A program made the translations under genes and the position numbers. Below the pieces are notes generated by a model that saw only the letters and a list, made by a program, of their open reading frames with translations, was not told where the DNA came from and did not search any database. From positions 186,001 to 250,000 of the forward strand of contig NZ_RZNF01000012.1 in assembly GCF_003992725.1 (NCBI RefSeq): a stretch of 64,000 nt of DNA, read 5' to 3'. Each line of letters starts with the position of its first letter. Position 1 is the stretch's first letter. This DNA is from Rhodomicrobium lacus (lineage in GTDB: Bacteria > Pseudomonadota > Alphaproteobacteria > Rhizobiales > Rhodomicrobiaceae). Shown here piece by piece: positions 17,887-26,317 of this stretch.

Positions 17887-19056
17887 TTAATCGAGGTCGT
17901 GCAGCAGCGCCAGATCGTCGCGATGGATCAGCGCCGCCCTGCCCTCGTAACCGAGCGTCGCCTCGATCTCGTGCGAATTGCGCCCGGCGATCCGCGCGGC
18001 CTCATCGGCGCTATAGGCGATGAGCCCGCGTCCGATCTCCGCCCCGTGCCCGTCGCGGATGATGACCGCCTCGCCGCGCTCGAATGCGCCGCTTACGCCG
18101 GTTACGCCCGCAGGCAGCAGGCTGCGGCCGGAGCGGAGCGCCCGCGCCGCGCCGTCGTCGATGAGCACGACCCCCTTCGGCTCAAGCGTGCCCGCGATCC
18201 AGCGTTTGCGAGCCGCGACCGGGTTCGCCGAAGCGAGAAACCATGTGCAGGGCGCGCCGTTGGCCAGCGCGCGCAGCGGATGATGCCCCTTGCCGCTCGC
18301 GATCACCATGTGGGTGCCAGCAGAGACGGCAAGCTTCGCGGCGGTGATTTTCGTCACCATGCCGCCGCGTGAAAGTTCCGTGCCCGCGTCGCCCGCCATG
18401 GCCTCGATTTCGGGCGTGATCTGCGTCACCACGCCGATGTGCTTCGCGTCGGGGTTCTTTGCAGGCGGCGCGGTATAGAGGCCGTCGATGTCCGACAGAA
18501 GCACGAGGCAGTCCGCCGTCATCATGGTCGCGACACGTGCCGCGAGGCGGTCATTGTCGCCATAGCGGATTTCGGCGGTGGCCACCGTATCGTTCTCGTT
18601 CACCACGGGAACCGCGCCGAGTTTCAGAAGCGTCGCGATGGTGCTGCGGGCGTTGAGATAGCGGCGGCGCTCTTCGGTATCGCCCGGCGTCACGAGGATC
18701 TGCGCCGTGGTGATGCCGCGCTCGCGAAACACCGTCTGATAAGCGTGCGCAAGCGTCACCTGTCCGACCGCTGCCGAGGCTTGCGCCTCTTCGAGCTTGA
18801 GCGCGCCGGGAGCCAGCCCCAACGCGCGGCGGCCGAGCGCGATGGCGCCCGACGACACGAGAATGACTTCGCGCCCTTGCGCCTTCAGCTCCGCCACGTC
18901 GTCGCCGATGGCTTCGAGCCACGCCTTTTTCAGCGTGCCCGTTTCACGGTCGGTCAGCAACGCCGAACCGATCTTGACCGCGATGCGGCGTGCGTTTTGC
19001 CATTCGGGCCGCGTGTCGATTGCAGAGCGCGCGGCATGTGTCTCGGAGAGCGTCAT
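17887..19056 (-). CDS. proB: glutamate 5-kinase
   Basis: ProB phosphorylates glutamate at the gamma carboxylate, the first and feedback-inhibited step of proline synthesis. The 389-residue protein has an amino-acid-kinase domain ([55 protein letters not shown]) and a C-terminal PUA domain from about residue 295 ([20 protein letters not shown]). The length is that of the two-domain form. obgE, its usual upstream neighbour in alphaproteobacteria, is not adjacent; an Lrp-type regulator lies upstream instead. Confidence 0.96.
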   Translation of the reverse strand: MTLSETHAARSAIDTRPEWQNARRIAVKIGSALLTDRETGTLKKAWLEAIGDDVAELKAQGREVILVSSGAIALGRRALGLAPGALKLEEAQASAAVGQVTLAHAYQTVFRERGITTAQILVTPGDTEERRRYLNARSTIATLLKLGAVPVVNENDTVATAEIRYGDNDRLAARVATMMTADCLVLLSDIDGLYTAPPAKNPDAKHIGVVTQITPEIEAMAGDAGTELSRGGMVTKITAAKLAVSAGTHMVIASGKGHHPLRALANGAPCTWFLASANPVAARKRWIAGTLEPKGVVLIDDGAARALRSGRSLLPAGVTGVSGAFERGEAVIIRDGHGAEIGRGLIAYSADEAARIAGRNSHEIEATLGYEGRAALIHRDDLALLHDLD

Positions 19057-19089
19057 GATGGCCTGAAAAACGCCGAATTGCGCCGTCCG

Positions 19090-19590
19090 TCAAGCCGGTT
19101 GCGTTTGAGGCCGTTTAGACGCGGCGGCGGCTGCGAAGGACAGCGGCAGCGCGGTCGTGAACTTGATCTGCTCCATCGCAAAGCTGGAACTGACGTCTGT
19201 CAGGTCAATCTGCGAGATGAACGCCTTGTAGAAGCGATCATAGCTCGCGATGTCGGGCACGACCACGCGAAGCTGATAATCCACGGCGCCGCTCATCCGG
19301 TACGCCTCGACGATCTCGGGGAAGCTTGCCACCACTTTCTGAAACCGTTCCAGCCAGACGGCATTGTGCTGATTCGTGGTAATGGCGACGAAAACGGTGA
19401 CGCCCGCACTGACGCTCTTCGGATCGAGAAGCGCGACGCGGCGCTGGATTACGCCGTCCTGTTCGAGCTTCTGGATACGCCGCCAGCACGGCGTCGTCGA
19501 CAGACCGACCTTCTTGCCGATTTCCGCGACAGGAAGCGTGCTGTCTTCCTGCAAAATGGTGAGAATTTTGATGTCCATCAGGTCGAGCAT
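19090..19590 (-). CDS. Lrp/AsnC-family transcriptional regulator
   Basis: The 166-residue protein has the AsnC-type helix-turn-helix (MDIKILTILQEDSTLPVAEI, GLSTTPCWRRIQKLEQDGVI) followed by the ligand-binding RAM domain (TVFVAITTNQ, MSGAVDYQLRVVVPD). The STTPCWRRI motif is typical of the Lrp branch. The ATG at 19590 was chosen over further upstream codons because the HTH begins at once. It precedes proB on the same strand by about 30 bases and could be co-transcribed with the proline genes; regulation of them is conjecture. Confidence 0.9.
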   Translation of the reverse strand: MLDLMDIKILTILQEDSTLPVAEIGKKVGLSTTPCWRRIQKLEQDGVIQRRVALLDPKSVSAGVTVFVAITTNQHNAVWLERFQKVVASFPEIVEAYRMSGAVDYQLRVVVPDIASYDRFYKAFISQIDLTDVSSSFAMEQIKFTTALPLSFAAAAASKRPQTQPA

Positions 19591-19700
19591 GGGCAAATCC
19601 AGTAAATTCTTTCCGCAATGCGCCTGTCTGCGCAATCAGCGCCCACACTACAATTGATCGGCGGCCTTGACTAGAATATTTTTTCCCAACGCCCCCTGCG

Positions 19701-20444
19701 TTAAATAGTCACCTTCAAGCCGTCATCGGCCACCATGCAAACGCGCGTATCGATGCGGCCCAGCGCAGCGAGCATTTCGTCGCTCATATGGGTCAGGAGA
19801 TAACGCTTTGCGCCAATGGACGGAAATTTCGCCGCCAGCCTCAGATAGTCGAGATGCATGTCGACCCTCGTGCTGTACGTCGAACATTCGACGAGATAGA
19901 GATCTGCGCCCCGGCCGGCCGCGATCACGCCGCCGCAAAACCCGCTATCCCCGGAAAAGCTGAACTGCTTGTCGCCGTCGCTGACCGACAAGGCGAGCGA
20001 GGGCGTACCGGAAAAATGGTCTACCTCGAACGCCTCTATCAGAAGGCCGCGCCATTCGACGGCGAAACCCGGATTAAGGTCGCGAAAGAGAATCTCGAAC
20101 CCCTTCTTCCCGCCTAGAATGCCGGGGTAGACGCATTCCATCAGGTTCCCGAATCGATTTTCGATGCCGGAGGGACCGAGGATTTCCATCGGCTTGTCCG
20201 ACCGGTCGATGAACATGCGTTCGAGAATGAGGGACGGCAGGCCGCCGAAATGATCGCCGTGACAGTGCGAGATCAGGATCGCGTCGGCATCGGCGGCGCG
20301 GATGCCGGCCCTTTTCAACGCGTGCGGCGAAGTCGCCCCGCAGTCGATCATGAGGCGGCCGTGTGAAGTATCGAGAAGATAGCAGCTGTTGAACCGGCCG
20401 CCGGAGGCGAAAGCGTCGCCACAGCCAATGACTGTCAGATCCAT
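19701..20444 (-). CDS. MBL-fold metallo-hydrolase (RNase Z/PhnP-like)
   Basis: The 247-residue protein has the metallo-beta-lactamase metal motif SHCHGDHFGG (His60, His62, Asp64, His65), an N-terminal GCGDAFASGGRFNSCYLL as in RNase Z-like proteins, the bridging Asp in FSGDSGFC and the late His in YLLTHMSDEM. The arrangement matches small RNase Z/PhnP-like hydrolases that act on phosphodiesters or cyclic phosphates. The substrate is unknown. The gene starts 7 bases after the end of the GST gene, so the two are probably one transcript. Confidence 0.86.
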   Translation of the reverse strand: MDLTVIGCGDAFASGGRFNSCYLLDTSHGRLMIDCGATSPHALKRAGIRAADADAILISHCHGDHFGGLPSLILERMFIDRSDKPMEILGPSGIENRFGNLMECVYPGILGGKKGFEILFRDLNPGFAVEWRGLLIEAFEVDHFSGTPSLALSVSDGDKQFSFSGDSGFCGGVIAAGRGADLYLVECSTYSTRVDMHLDYLRLAAKFPSIGAKRYLLTHMSDEMLAALGRIDTRVCMVADDGLKVTI

Positions 20445-20451
20445 ACGAACC

Positions 20452-21063
20452 TCATGCTTTGGATGAAGGACGGGCGGCAACATCGGCATACCACCGGGCG
20501 AAATGCGGCACTCCGTCTGGCACGGCAAGCCGGGCGGGCTTCATGAAATCCGTCGCGACCATGGCTGTAATGTCGGCGACCGAAAAGCGCTCCCCCGCGA
20601 GGTACGGCGTTTCGGACAGCCTGCGATCGAGGGTGCGAATGATGTCGGAAACGCGCGGCTTGTTGGCCTCGGCCCAGGGGGCGACCTGCGGAACCTCCAG
20701 GCTCGCCATCGCCGGGTGGGTATGCCGGAAATAATGCATGACCGGAAAAAGGAAATTTATCTCCGCAATGCGATTCCACATTTCGATGGTGCCGATTTCG
20801 AGCGGGGTCTGCCCCAAAAGCGATGGCTCGGGTTGCAGCGCCTCGAAGTAACGGCAGATGGCCATCGATTCACAAATCGCCGTTCCGTCGTCCAGAACAA
20901 GAACTGGAACGCGCCGCACCGGATTAACCCGGCCGAACGCCTCCGACTTGTGAGCGCCGGTCATGATGTCGACGTCCTGGTAAGGAACTGCAATGGCTTT
21001 TTCAGCCAGAAACACACGGACACGGCGGGGATTTGGTGCACGCTTCTCGTCGAGGATCTTCAT
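20452..21063 (-). CDS. glutathione S-transferase family protein
   Basis: The 203-residue protein has an N-terminal thioredoxin-like GSH-binding domain (NPRRVRVFLAEKAI, VNPVRRVPVLVLDDGTAICESMAIC with the ES motif contacting glutathione) and an all-helical C-terminal domain with PYLAGERFSVADITAMV, the N-capping/hydrophobic-staple motif of GSTs. The ATG at 21063 begins one residue before KILDEKRAPNP, where a GST should start. The substrate is unknown. Confidence 0.92.
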   Translation of the reverse strand: MKILDEKRAPNPRRVRVFLAEKAIAVPYQDVDIMTGAHKSEAFGRVNPVRRVPVLVLDDGTAICESMAICRYFEALQPEPSLLGQTPLEIGTIEMWNRIAEINFLFPVMHYFRHTHPAMASLEVPQVAPWAEANKPRVSDIIRTLDRRLSETPYLAGERFSVADITAMVATDFMKPARLAVPDGVPHFARWYADVAARPSSKA

Positions 21064-21235
21064 TTTTTTAACCAGGCTCCGCGAAAGTCTCAAGTGTCGC
21101 GGAACAAAAACGACCTTTCAAGCGGATAAACAAATATCAACGCAATATTAGCACTTTGGCGCGATCCTTCAGGAACGGCGCGTGCCTTGGGCAGCAGAGC
21201 GCAGAACTCCCTCCAGAAAAGTGGATGATGGGTTG

Positions 21236-22762
21236 ATGAGTACCGCTCGTTCCTTGAGATGGCGTCGATTCAAGCAAAATACGAGCAACGTTGTTCCGCA
21301 ACAGAGTGAAACCCCTGCGGTCAAGCACGATTTCGCCTACGACCTGTTGATCATGTTCGTACGCAACGAAACCGTTGCTGCGTTGACCGTTCCCATTCTC
21401 GCCATTTTCGTCGCCGCCACCATGCTGAACTGGGCGGCGGAGCCGCGTCAGCTTCTCCTTTGGCTTGCGACCATCTTCATTTCCGAGGGCATCCTTCTCG
21501 CCCTCTGTCGCCGGTTCAAGCGCCAGCCACGCGAGACGGTCGATCTGGTGCAATGGCGGCGCAACCTTGCGGCTGCTGAATTCCTGTACGGCGTCTGCTG
21601 GGCGGCTGTGGCTTTCACGCCGTTCGTGGTGCAATCGCAGGCAGCTTTCTTCTTCCTGTTTGCGGCGCTGACCGTCGTTACCGCGATCAGGATGATGTTC
21701 GCCGCCTCCGTGATGCAGATTCTGCATGCCGGGACGGCGCCGGTAACGGGCGCGCTCGTATTGCGCTTCCTGATGACGGGCGAGCCCTTTTACTGGGCCC
21801 TCGCGGTCGTTGCGGTCGGCATCCACTTCTACTTCGTCTTCCTCGTGAAGAACCTCCAGCGGACCGCGCTTTCAATGCTCGATTACCGCGCGGAAAAGGA
21901 CAGGCTCATCGATGAACTGGAGAAGGCGAAAGCTGCCTCCGACGAGGCGCGCGTAAGGGCGGAAGCGGCTAACGTGGCGAAGTCGAAGTTCCTCGCCAAC
22001 ATGAGCCACGAGCTTCGCACGCCCCTCAACGCGATCATGGGCTTCTCCGAGATGATCAAGGATGAAGTTCTGGGCCCGATCGACAACGAGAACTATCGCT
22101 CCTACGCCGCCGACATCCACGAGTCCGGCAGCCACCTTCTGAAGCTCATCAATGAGATCCTCGACCTGTCGCGCATCGAGGCCGGTCGATACGAGCTGAC
22201 CGAAAAGCCGATCGACGTCGCCGCGACAGCGCTCGAAAGCCTGCGGCTGTTGCGCATCGATGCGCATGCGAAGAACCTGCGTGTCGTGACCGACTTCCGG
22301 CCCGACATGCCGCGAATCATGGCCGACGAGCGCGCGCTCCGCCAGATCTGCCTGAACCTTCTTTCCAACGCGATCAAATTCACGCCCGAAAGCGGCCTGA
22401 TCGCGGTTCGGGCGGGTATCCTGCCGAGCGGCGAGGCCGTGCTTTCCGTGCGCGATAACGGCCCCGGCATTCCGGAAGAGGAAATCTCGCAGGTGTTGCG
22501 TGCTTTCGGGCAGGGATCTCTCGCGCTCAGGACCGGCGAAAGCGGAACGGGCCTCGGACTTCCCATTGTCAGCGGCCTGGCCGAGCTTCACGGCGGACGG
22601 TTCGAACTCCGCAGCAAGCTTGGCGTTGGCACCGAAGCTTCGCTCATTCTGCCGAAGGCCCGCGTCCTGCCAGCCGTGCCCCAGCCGCGAAAGCCCGCGC
22701 CTGCTCCGCAACCGGCCCCGACCGCCGATGCGGTTCCGTATCTGATACGCGGCGCCGCCTGA
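21236..22762 (+). CDS. membrane-bound sensor histidine kinase
   Basis: The 508-residue protein has six hydrophobic segments in its first 200 residues with no obvious extracellular sensor domain, then a coiled-coil linker (KDRLIDELEKAKAASDEA). The HisKA phospho-acceptor box is FLANMSHELRTPLNAIMGFSEMI and the HATPase has the N box (NLLSNAIKFTP), DNGPGIP, and GTGLGLPIVSGL. The C-terminal ~45 residues are Pro-rich. The kinase core resembles the DivJ/PleC/PdhS group of alphaproteobacteria, which phosphorylate the cell-cycle regulator DivK; this is a suggestion only. No response regulator is adjacent, so it is an orphan kinase. Confidence 0.9.
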   Translation: MSTARSLRWRRFKQNTSNVVPQQSETPAVKHDFAYDLLIMFVRNETVAALTVPILAIFVAATMLNWAAEPRQLLLWLATIFISEGILLALCRRFKRQPRETVDLVQWRRNLAAAEFLYGVCWAAVAFTPFVVQSQAAFFFLFAALTVVTAIRMMFAASVMQILHAGTAPVTGALVLRFLMTGEPFYWALAVVAVGIHFYFVFLVKNLQRTALSMLDYRAEKDRLIDELEKAKAASDEARVRAEAANVAKSKFLANMSHELRTPLNAIMGFSEMIKDEVLGPIDNENYRSYAADIHESGSHLLKLINEILDLSRIEAGRYELTEKPIDVAATALESLRLLRIDAHAKNLRVVTDFRPDMPRIMADERALRQICLNLLSNAIKFTPESGLIAVRAGILPSGEAVLSVRDNGPGIPEEEISQVLRAFGQGSLALRTGESGTGLGLPIVSGLAELHGGRFELRSKLGVGTEASLILPKARVLPAVPQPRKPAPAPQPAPTADAVPYLIRGAA

Positions 22763-22787
22763 CGCCTTAGCCATTCCGCAGAATCGC

Positions 22788-22827
22788 ATGAAAATGGCCG
22801 GGCGATAACCCGGCCATTTTCATCTTG
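22788..22827. terminator. bidirectional terminator between convergent genes
   Basis: A perfect 15-base-pair inverted repeat with a CGATAA loop runs from 22788 to 22823. Its outer arms contain AAAA and TTTT, giving a U-rich 3' side in both directions. It sits between the histidine kinase and the convergent secreted-protein gene. Confidence 0.85.
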
Positions 22828-22837
22828 GTCCTGGCAC

Positions 22838-23752
22838 CTATCGCGTCTGCTGGCCGCTTCTGGTGTCGGGAAGATTGCGCACCTGATCGCTGTTCAACCT
22901 CAGCTTGATGCGGTCCGCCATCTGCTGAAGCTCGTCGGAGGTGATGTTCACCACCCGCTCGCCGAGGCCGAGCAAGCGGCCGATTTCGATCTTGACCGAC
23001 TTGATGCTCCCGTCGGGTGCGCGGTCGACCTGCACGACCTTGCCGAGATTGACACCGTCCGAGCTGAACACAGGCATGTTGCGCATATCCGACTTGCCGG
23101 ATTGCGCTTGCTGTTGGCCCTGGCCGTTATCCGCCGGTGCGTTACCCGATGCATCCATGCGGCCGCCTTGCGCCGACGCCATCATGCCGGGATACTGCTT
23201 CGCGGCGGCGACGATCATCTGACACGAAGGCGGAAGCGACGAAACCTTCTGCCCCATGCAGGCGTCACGGTTTTCCGCGTCACCGCATTGCGTGCGGATC
23301 GCGGCGCGGCAGGAATCGGCGACGTCGCGGACGGCGGTCTGGATGGATCGCGACACGCGCCGCAGCGTGAAGCGGCAACGGCGGCTCAACTGGTCCGAAT
23401 AGGCTTCCATGCAAGACGCGATGCGCCCGCGCCCGGGCGTCACTTCTCCGCAGAAACGGTCGATGTCGTCGCCGCACGCGTCCTCGATGCGGCCCATGGC
23501 CATTGCAACGCGGTCGCGAAGCTCGGAGCGGGACAGGCGGTCGAGGATGTCGTCGCGGCGACTGGTGCGGGAGCCTTCATCCATGCCGCCGCTCGATCCT
23601 TCGCGCCGCTGCATGGCCCCACCCGTCGGGCCTCCCCCCATATCCATCTGCTGGCCGCCGCCGCTCTGGCCGCGCTGCTGCTGCGGCTCCTGACCCATCG
23701 CGGAAAGCGGCGTCAGCGCGAGCGCCGCCACAAGAAGCACTGCTTTGTACAT
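22838..23752 (-). CDS. secreted protein with cysteine-rich GLG1-like repeats and PRC-barrel-like C terminus
   Basis: From the ATG at 23752 the 304-residue protein has a signal peptide (MYKAVLLVAALALTPLSAMG), then a Gln/Gly/Met-rich linker. A central cysteine-rich region follows (ACGDDIDRFCGEV, CMEAYSDQLSRRCR, DSCRAAIRTQCGDAENRDACM), with the C-x6-F-C spacing of Golgi GLG1/ESL-1-type repeats. After another low-complexity Gln/Gly stretch, the C-terminal ~80 residues (VFSSDGVNLGKVVQV, IKSVKIEIGRLLGLGERVV) look like a PRC-barrel domain. It is presumably periplasmic with disulfides. Function unknown. A second secreted-protein gene lies 100 bases upstream on the same strand. Confidence 0.78.
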   Translation of the reverse strand: MYKAVLLVAALALTPLSAMGQEPQQQRGQSGGGQQMDMGGGPTGGAMQRREGSSGGMDEGSRTSRRDDILDRLSRSELRDRVAMAMGRIEDACGDDIDRFCGEVTPGRGRIASCMEAYSDQLSRRCRFTLRRVSRSIQTAVRDVADSCRAAIRTQCGDAENRDACMGQKVSSLPPSCQMIVAAAKQYPGMMASAQGGRMDASGNAPADNGQGQQQAQSGKSDMRNMPVFSSDGVNLGKVVQVDRAPDGSIKSVKIEIGRLLGLGERVVNITSDELQQMADRIKLRLNSDQVRNLPDTRSGQQTR

Positions 23753-23853
23753 GGTCGTTCTCCGTATTGTTTGGTGTCGGTCCTCCCCGCCCCGACCCGG
23801 CTCGAAGCTCACGACTGCGTCGCGGCTCGTCCGATTTTCAGAAAAATCGCCGT

Positions 23854-24471
23854 TCAGAGTTTTCCGTCGTCGTCGTCATCGTCGCCTTCATCGGAGTCTG
23901 GCGCGACCCGATCCTGAATCCGCGCAATCAGAAGCCTTACCTCTCCATTGTTCCGCAGCCTCTCAAGAATGAGTTCGCGGATATCGTCGCTCCGGTCAGC
24001 CATGCGATTGGCACCGGACTGAAGGCGCTCTTTGATGCCTCCCTGCATTTCACCGCGCATCTCGTCACGCATGACGCTCCGGCCCGGGCAATCGCCACGT
24101 CCCATCATCCCGGCCCGATCGCGCATGCGATCCATCATGTCGCTGCGCGGAGCGCCCGATCGATCGTACATACCGCCCTGCATGCTGCGTTCACGCATGG
24201 CCTCGACCAGCATCGCGCGCAATTCCGCGCGGGCCTCGGGGTCGGCCAGCATTTCGCGGAGAGCGGCGCGCCGCTCACGCCTTTCATAATCGTCGCGCAT
24301 GCGATCCCTGAGGCGTTCGCTCCATTCGCCGGCGCGTTCACTCATGTCGGCGCGCGCGCCCGAATAGTCCGAGGCGTCCCAACCGCCGGCAGACGCGGAT
24401 ACAAGCGGCAGACAAAGTGCGCAAGCGGCAACTAGAAAAGCCGCCCCCGGTAGCATCGATTGTCGTCTCAT
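23854..24471 (-). CDS. secreted Arg/Met/Asp-rich protein of unknown function
   Basis: The 205-residue protein starts with a signal peptide (hydrophobic LPGAAFLVAACALCLPLVSASA). The mature part is extremely charged and mostly predicted helix: SERAGEWSERLRDRMRDD, RRERRAALREMLADPEAR, and many Met/Arg/Asp clusters. It ends in an acidic run (DSDEGDDDDDD). It has essentially one Cys in the mature part. The composition would suit a metal- or polymer-binding periplasmic protein, but nothing proves that. It is likely co-transcribed with the GLG1-like secreted protein downstream. Confidence 0.7.
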   Translation of the reverse strand: MRRQSMLPGAAFLVAACALCLPLVSASAGGWDASDYSGARADMSERAGEWSERLRDRMRDDYERRERRAALREMLADPEARAELRAMLVEAMRERSMQGGMYDRSGAPRSDMMDRMRDRAGMMGRGDCPGRSVMRDEMRGEMQGGIKERLQSGANRMADRSDDIRELILERLRNNGEVRLLIARIQDRVAPDSDEGDDDDDDGKL

Positions 24472-24963
24472 GGCTGATTTCCTCTGCTCCTAAACTGCGT
24501 TGATGCGATTTAGGGCAAAAAGTGCCATGGAAGTCCACGATACTTGGAGGAACATCGCGGAACAGGCGACGATTAGTGAAGTATTGTATAATAGAGTATT
24601 TCCTTTAGTCTCCATTTTTGGAAAATTGGTGTGTTTCATCCAAGACCTCTTCGCGATGCGGCGGAACCGCAGCCGAGCCAGGCGCCTTCATGACGAAGCC
24701 GCAATTACCGCGCGGAAAACCTCGACATTTGCCTCAGGCGTGGATATGCGATGACCCGAGCGAAAGGGCGATGGCTGCAATCGGAGTACCAGCGCCGTTG
24801 CGATCGAGCGCGGGCGCAAAGGGCTTCTTCAAACGGCCCGGCACAAGACGACCTGCCCAAGCGTTGTGAAACGCTTTGATGTGGCGCGACGTCCGGAGCG
24901 ACCTGTGTAGGGCGCTCGTTCAATTCCCTCGGCCTCGGGAAGAGTGGATTCAGGAAGATTCCA
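24472..24963. other. gene-free stretch of ~490 bases before folB
   Basis: The part near 24,530-24,630 is AT-rich and contains a perfect TATAAT at 24587-24592 on the plus strand, which could be a -10 box, although I see no good -35 box in front of it. The rest has no open frame with plausible coding character and no tRNA-like fold that I can see. Promoters for folB and for the divergent secreted-protein pair must lie here. Confidence 0.5.
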
Positions 24964-25386
24964 ATGGCAACGACATATTCCCTGCAAAATATCCTCGCGC
25001 CCGACACCGGCGAGGCGCGCCAGCGCCCTTACGATCGGGTTCTCGTGCGCGACCTCGTTTTGCCCGCCCGTATCGGCATCTGGAACGAGGAAAAAGGCAT
25101 CGAGCAACGCGTGCGCTTCACGGTCGAGCTTTCCGTGCTCCCGGGCGCGCATCGGCCGGGCGATCTGTCGAGCGTCGTGTCATACGATTTCATCATCGAC
25201 GGGATTCGAGACGCGGTGGCCGCGGGGCACGTCCTTCTGACCGAGACGCTGGCCGAGCGCGTCGCCGAGCATTGCCTCTCGCACCGGCGCGCGATGGAAG
25301 TGCGCGTCGTCGTGGAGAAGCTTGACCGCGTCCCCGGCGCCTCGCTCGGCTGCGAGATTATCCGCTTTCGTCCACATCAACCTTGA
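24964..25386 (+). CDS. folB: dihydroneopterin aldolase family protein
   Basis: FolB cleaves 7,8-dihydroneopterin to 6-hydroxymethyl-dihydropterin in folate synthesis. The 140-residue protein contains RVLVRDLVLPARIGIWNEEKGIEQRVRF (the FolB strand-helix start, with the family's I-G...E), VVSYDFIIDGIRDAV, LTETLAERVAEHCL and VRVVVEKLDRVPGA (the Lys near the active site). It lies 60 bases upstream of the next gene in the same direction. folP and folK are not nearby. Confidence 0.88.
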   Translation: MATTYSLQNILAPDTGEARQRPYDRVLVRDLVLPARIGIWNEEKGIEQRVRFTVELSVLPGAHRPGDLSSVVSYDFIIDGIRDAVAAGHVLLTETLAERVAEHCLSHRRAMEVRVVVEKLDRVPGASLGCEIIRFRPHQP

Positions 25387-25446
25387 CGTGCGCCGTGGAT
25401 ATCAACCGCTACCCATGATAGAGCGTTCCGGTGCGGAGGATTGCCC

Positions 25447-26238
25447 ATGACGAACGCTGGCGCGCAGATCACGCTGAACGTGTTTTCGAATTGCTCGGAA
25501 GTGGATGTCCGGAAAATCCCGTTGCAGGAGACGGTGGAAAGCTTCGTTGCCTGCTTCGGCCGCGACGCAGTCGCGCGGACGCGCTATTTCGTCGACCCCT
25601 TTCCCTTCAAGCGGAGCTACGATGCGCTTTGCCGGCGGATCTCGGAGTTTCACAAGCCGCTCGGCCCCTTCGAGATTCATTACACATACGGCCTCGCCTT
25701 CGGTTATCGCAAAAGCATCGTGCTGAGCGAGACGGATTACGCCTTCCAGCTCGAACATGACTGGCGTTTCAACGCGCCGCTGATTCAGCATTCGATCGAA
25801 GATCTGCTCGCAGCCATGCGGACGGGCGGGATCGATCACCTCCGTTTCAACCTGCGTGCAAACACCGTCGACCGGTACGATGTCGAACTGGAAGAGGCGA
25901 ATTTTGCGTCGGTGCCGATGCTGCGCACGCCGATGCGATCCAACAACCCGCATCTCATCCACGTTCCCACCTATCGCGAGAAATGGCTGCATCTGATCGA
26001 CCCGGCGCGTGGCAAGTCGCGAGGCGTCGAGGAAAATCTCTGGCGCGTTCCGAACTCCGCGATCTACGGACCGCTGAACCATCCCGCCACGATTGAACAC
26101 AACGACGGACGCAGGCGCCTTCGCAAGCTCGGCAAGCGGCTTGGAAAGCCGACCTTCAATTTCCTGATCCGCAGCGGCGCCATGGAGGCGGCCTTTACGG
26201 TCGAGGATTTCCTGAAGCGCCGCCTCGGGCACGCCTGA
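25447..26238 (+). CDS. possible glycosyltransferase-like protein
   Basis: The 263-residue protein is soluble and not firmly recognised. Two features suggest a sugar-nucleotide-type fold: SETDYAFQLEHDWRFN, which resembles the acidic metal-binding (ExD/DxD) strand of glycosyltransferases that read LEDDW or LEHDW, and the following IEDLLAAMRTGGIDHLRFN and NNPHLI segments. It begins with ITLNVFSNCSE instead of a typical GT-A start. The start is the ATG at 25447; a TTG lies two codons earlier. It converges with a GT2 gene 80 bases away, which weakly supports a surface-polysaccharide role. Confidence 0.55.
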   Translation: MTNAGAQITLNVFSNCSEVDVRKIPLQETVESFVACFGRDAVARTRYFVDPFPFKRSYDALCRRISEFHKPLGPFEIHYTYGLAFGYRKSIVLSETDYAFQLEHDWRFNAPLIQHSIEDLLAAMRTGGIDHLRFNLRANTVDRYDVELEEANFASVPMLRTPMRSNNPHLIHVPTYREKWLHLIDPARGKSRGVEENLWRVPNSAIYGPLNHPATIEHNDGRRRLRKLGKRLGKPTFNFLIRSGAMEAAFTVEDFLKRRLGHA

Positions 26239-26317
26239 AGCGCTCCCCGGTGGATTTGGACGCTTTCAAGCGCTCTTCAGCCCGCTTGCGGGCGGCCATG
26301 GTCGCCCCCTTCAGCGG

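Noticed and set aside
16519-18372. A 617-residue plus-strand frame
   Set aside because: It is the complement of proA, the YcxB-like gene and the end of proB and shows no recognisable domain.
24500-24754. An 84-residue plus-strand frame upstream of folB
   Set aside because: It has AT-rich non-protein-like composition, no ribosome binding site and no recognisable motif.
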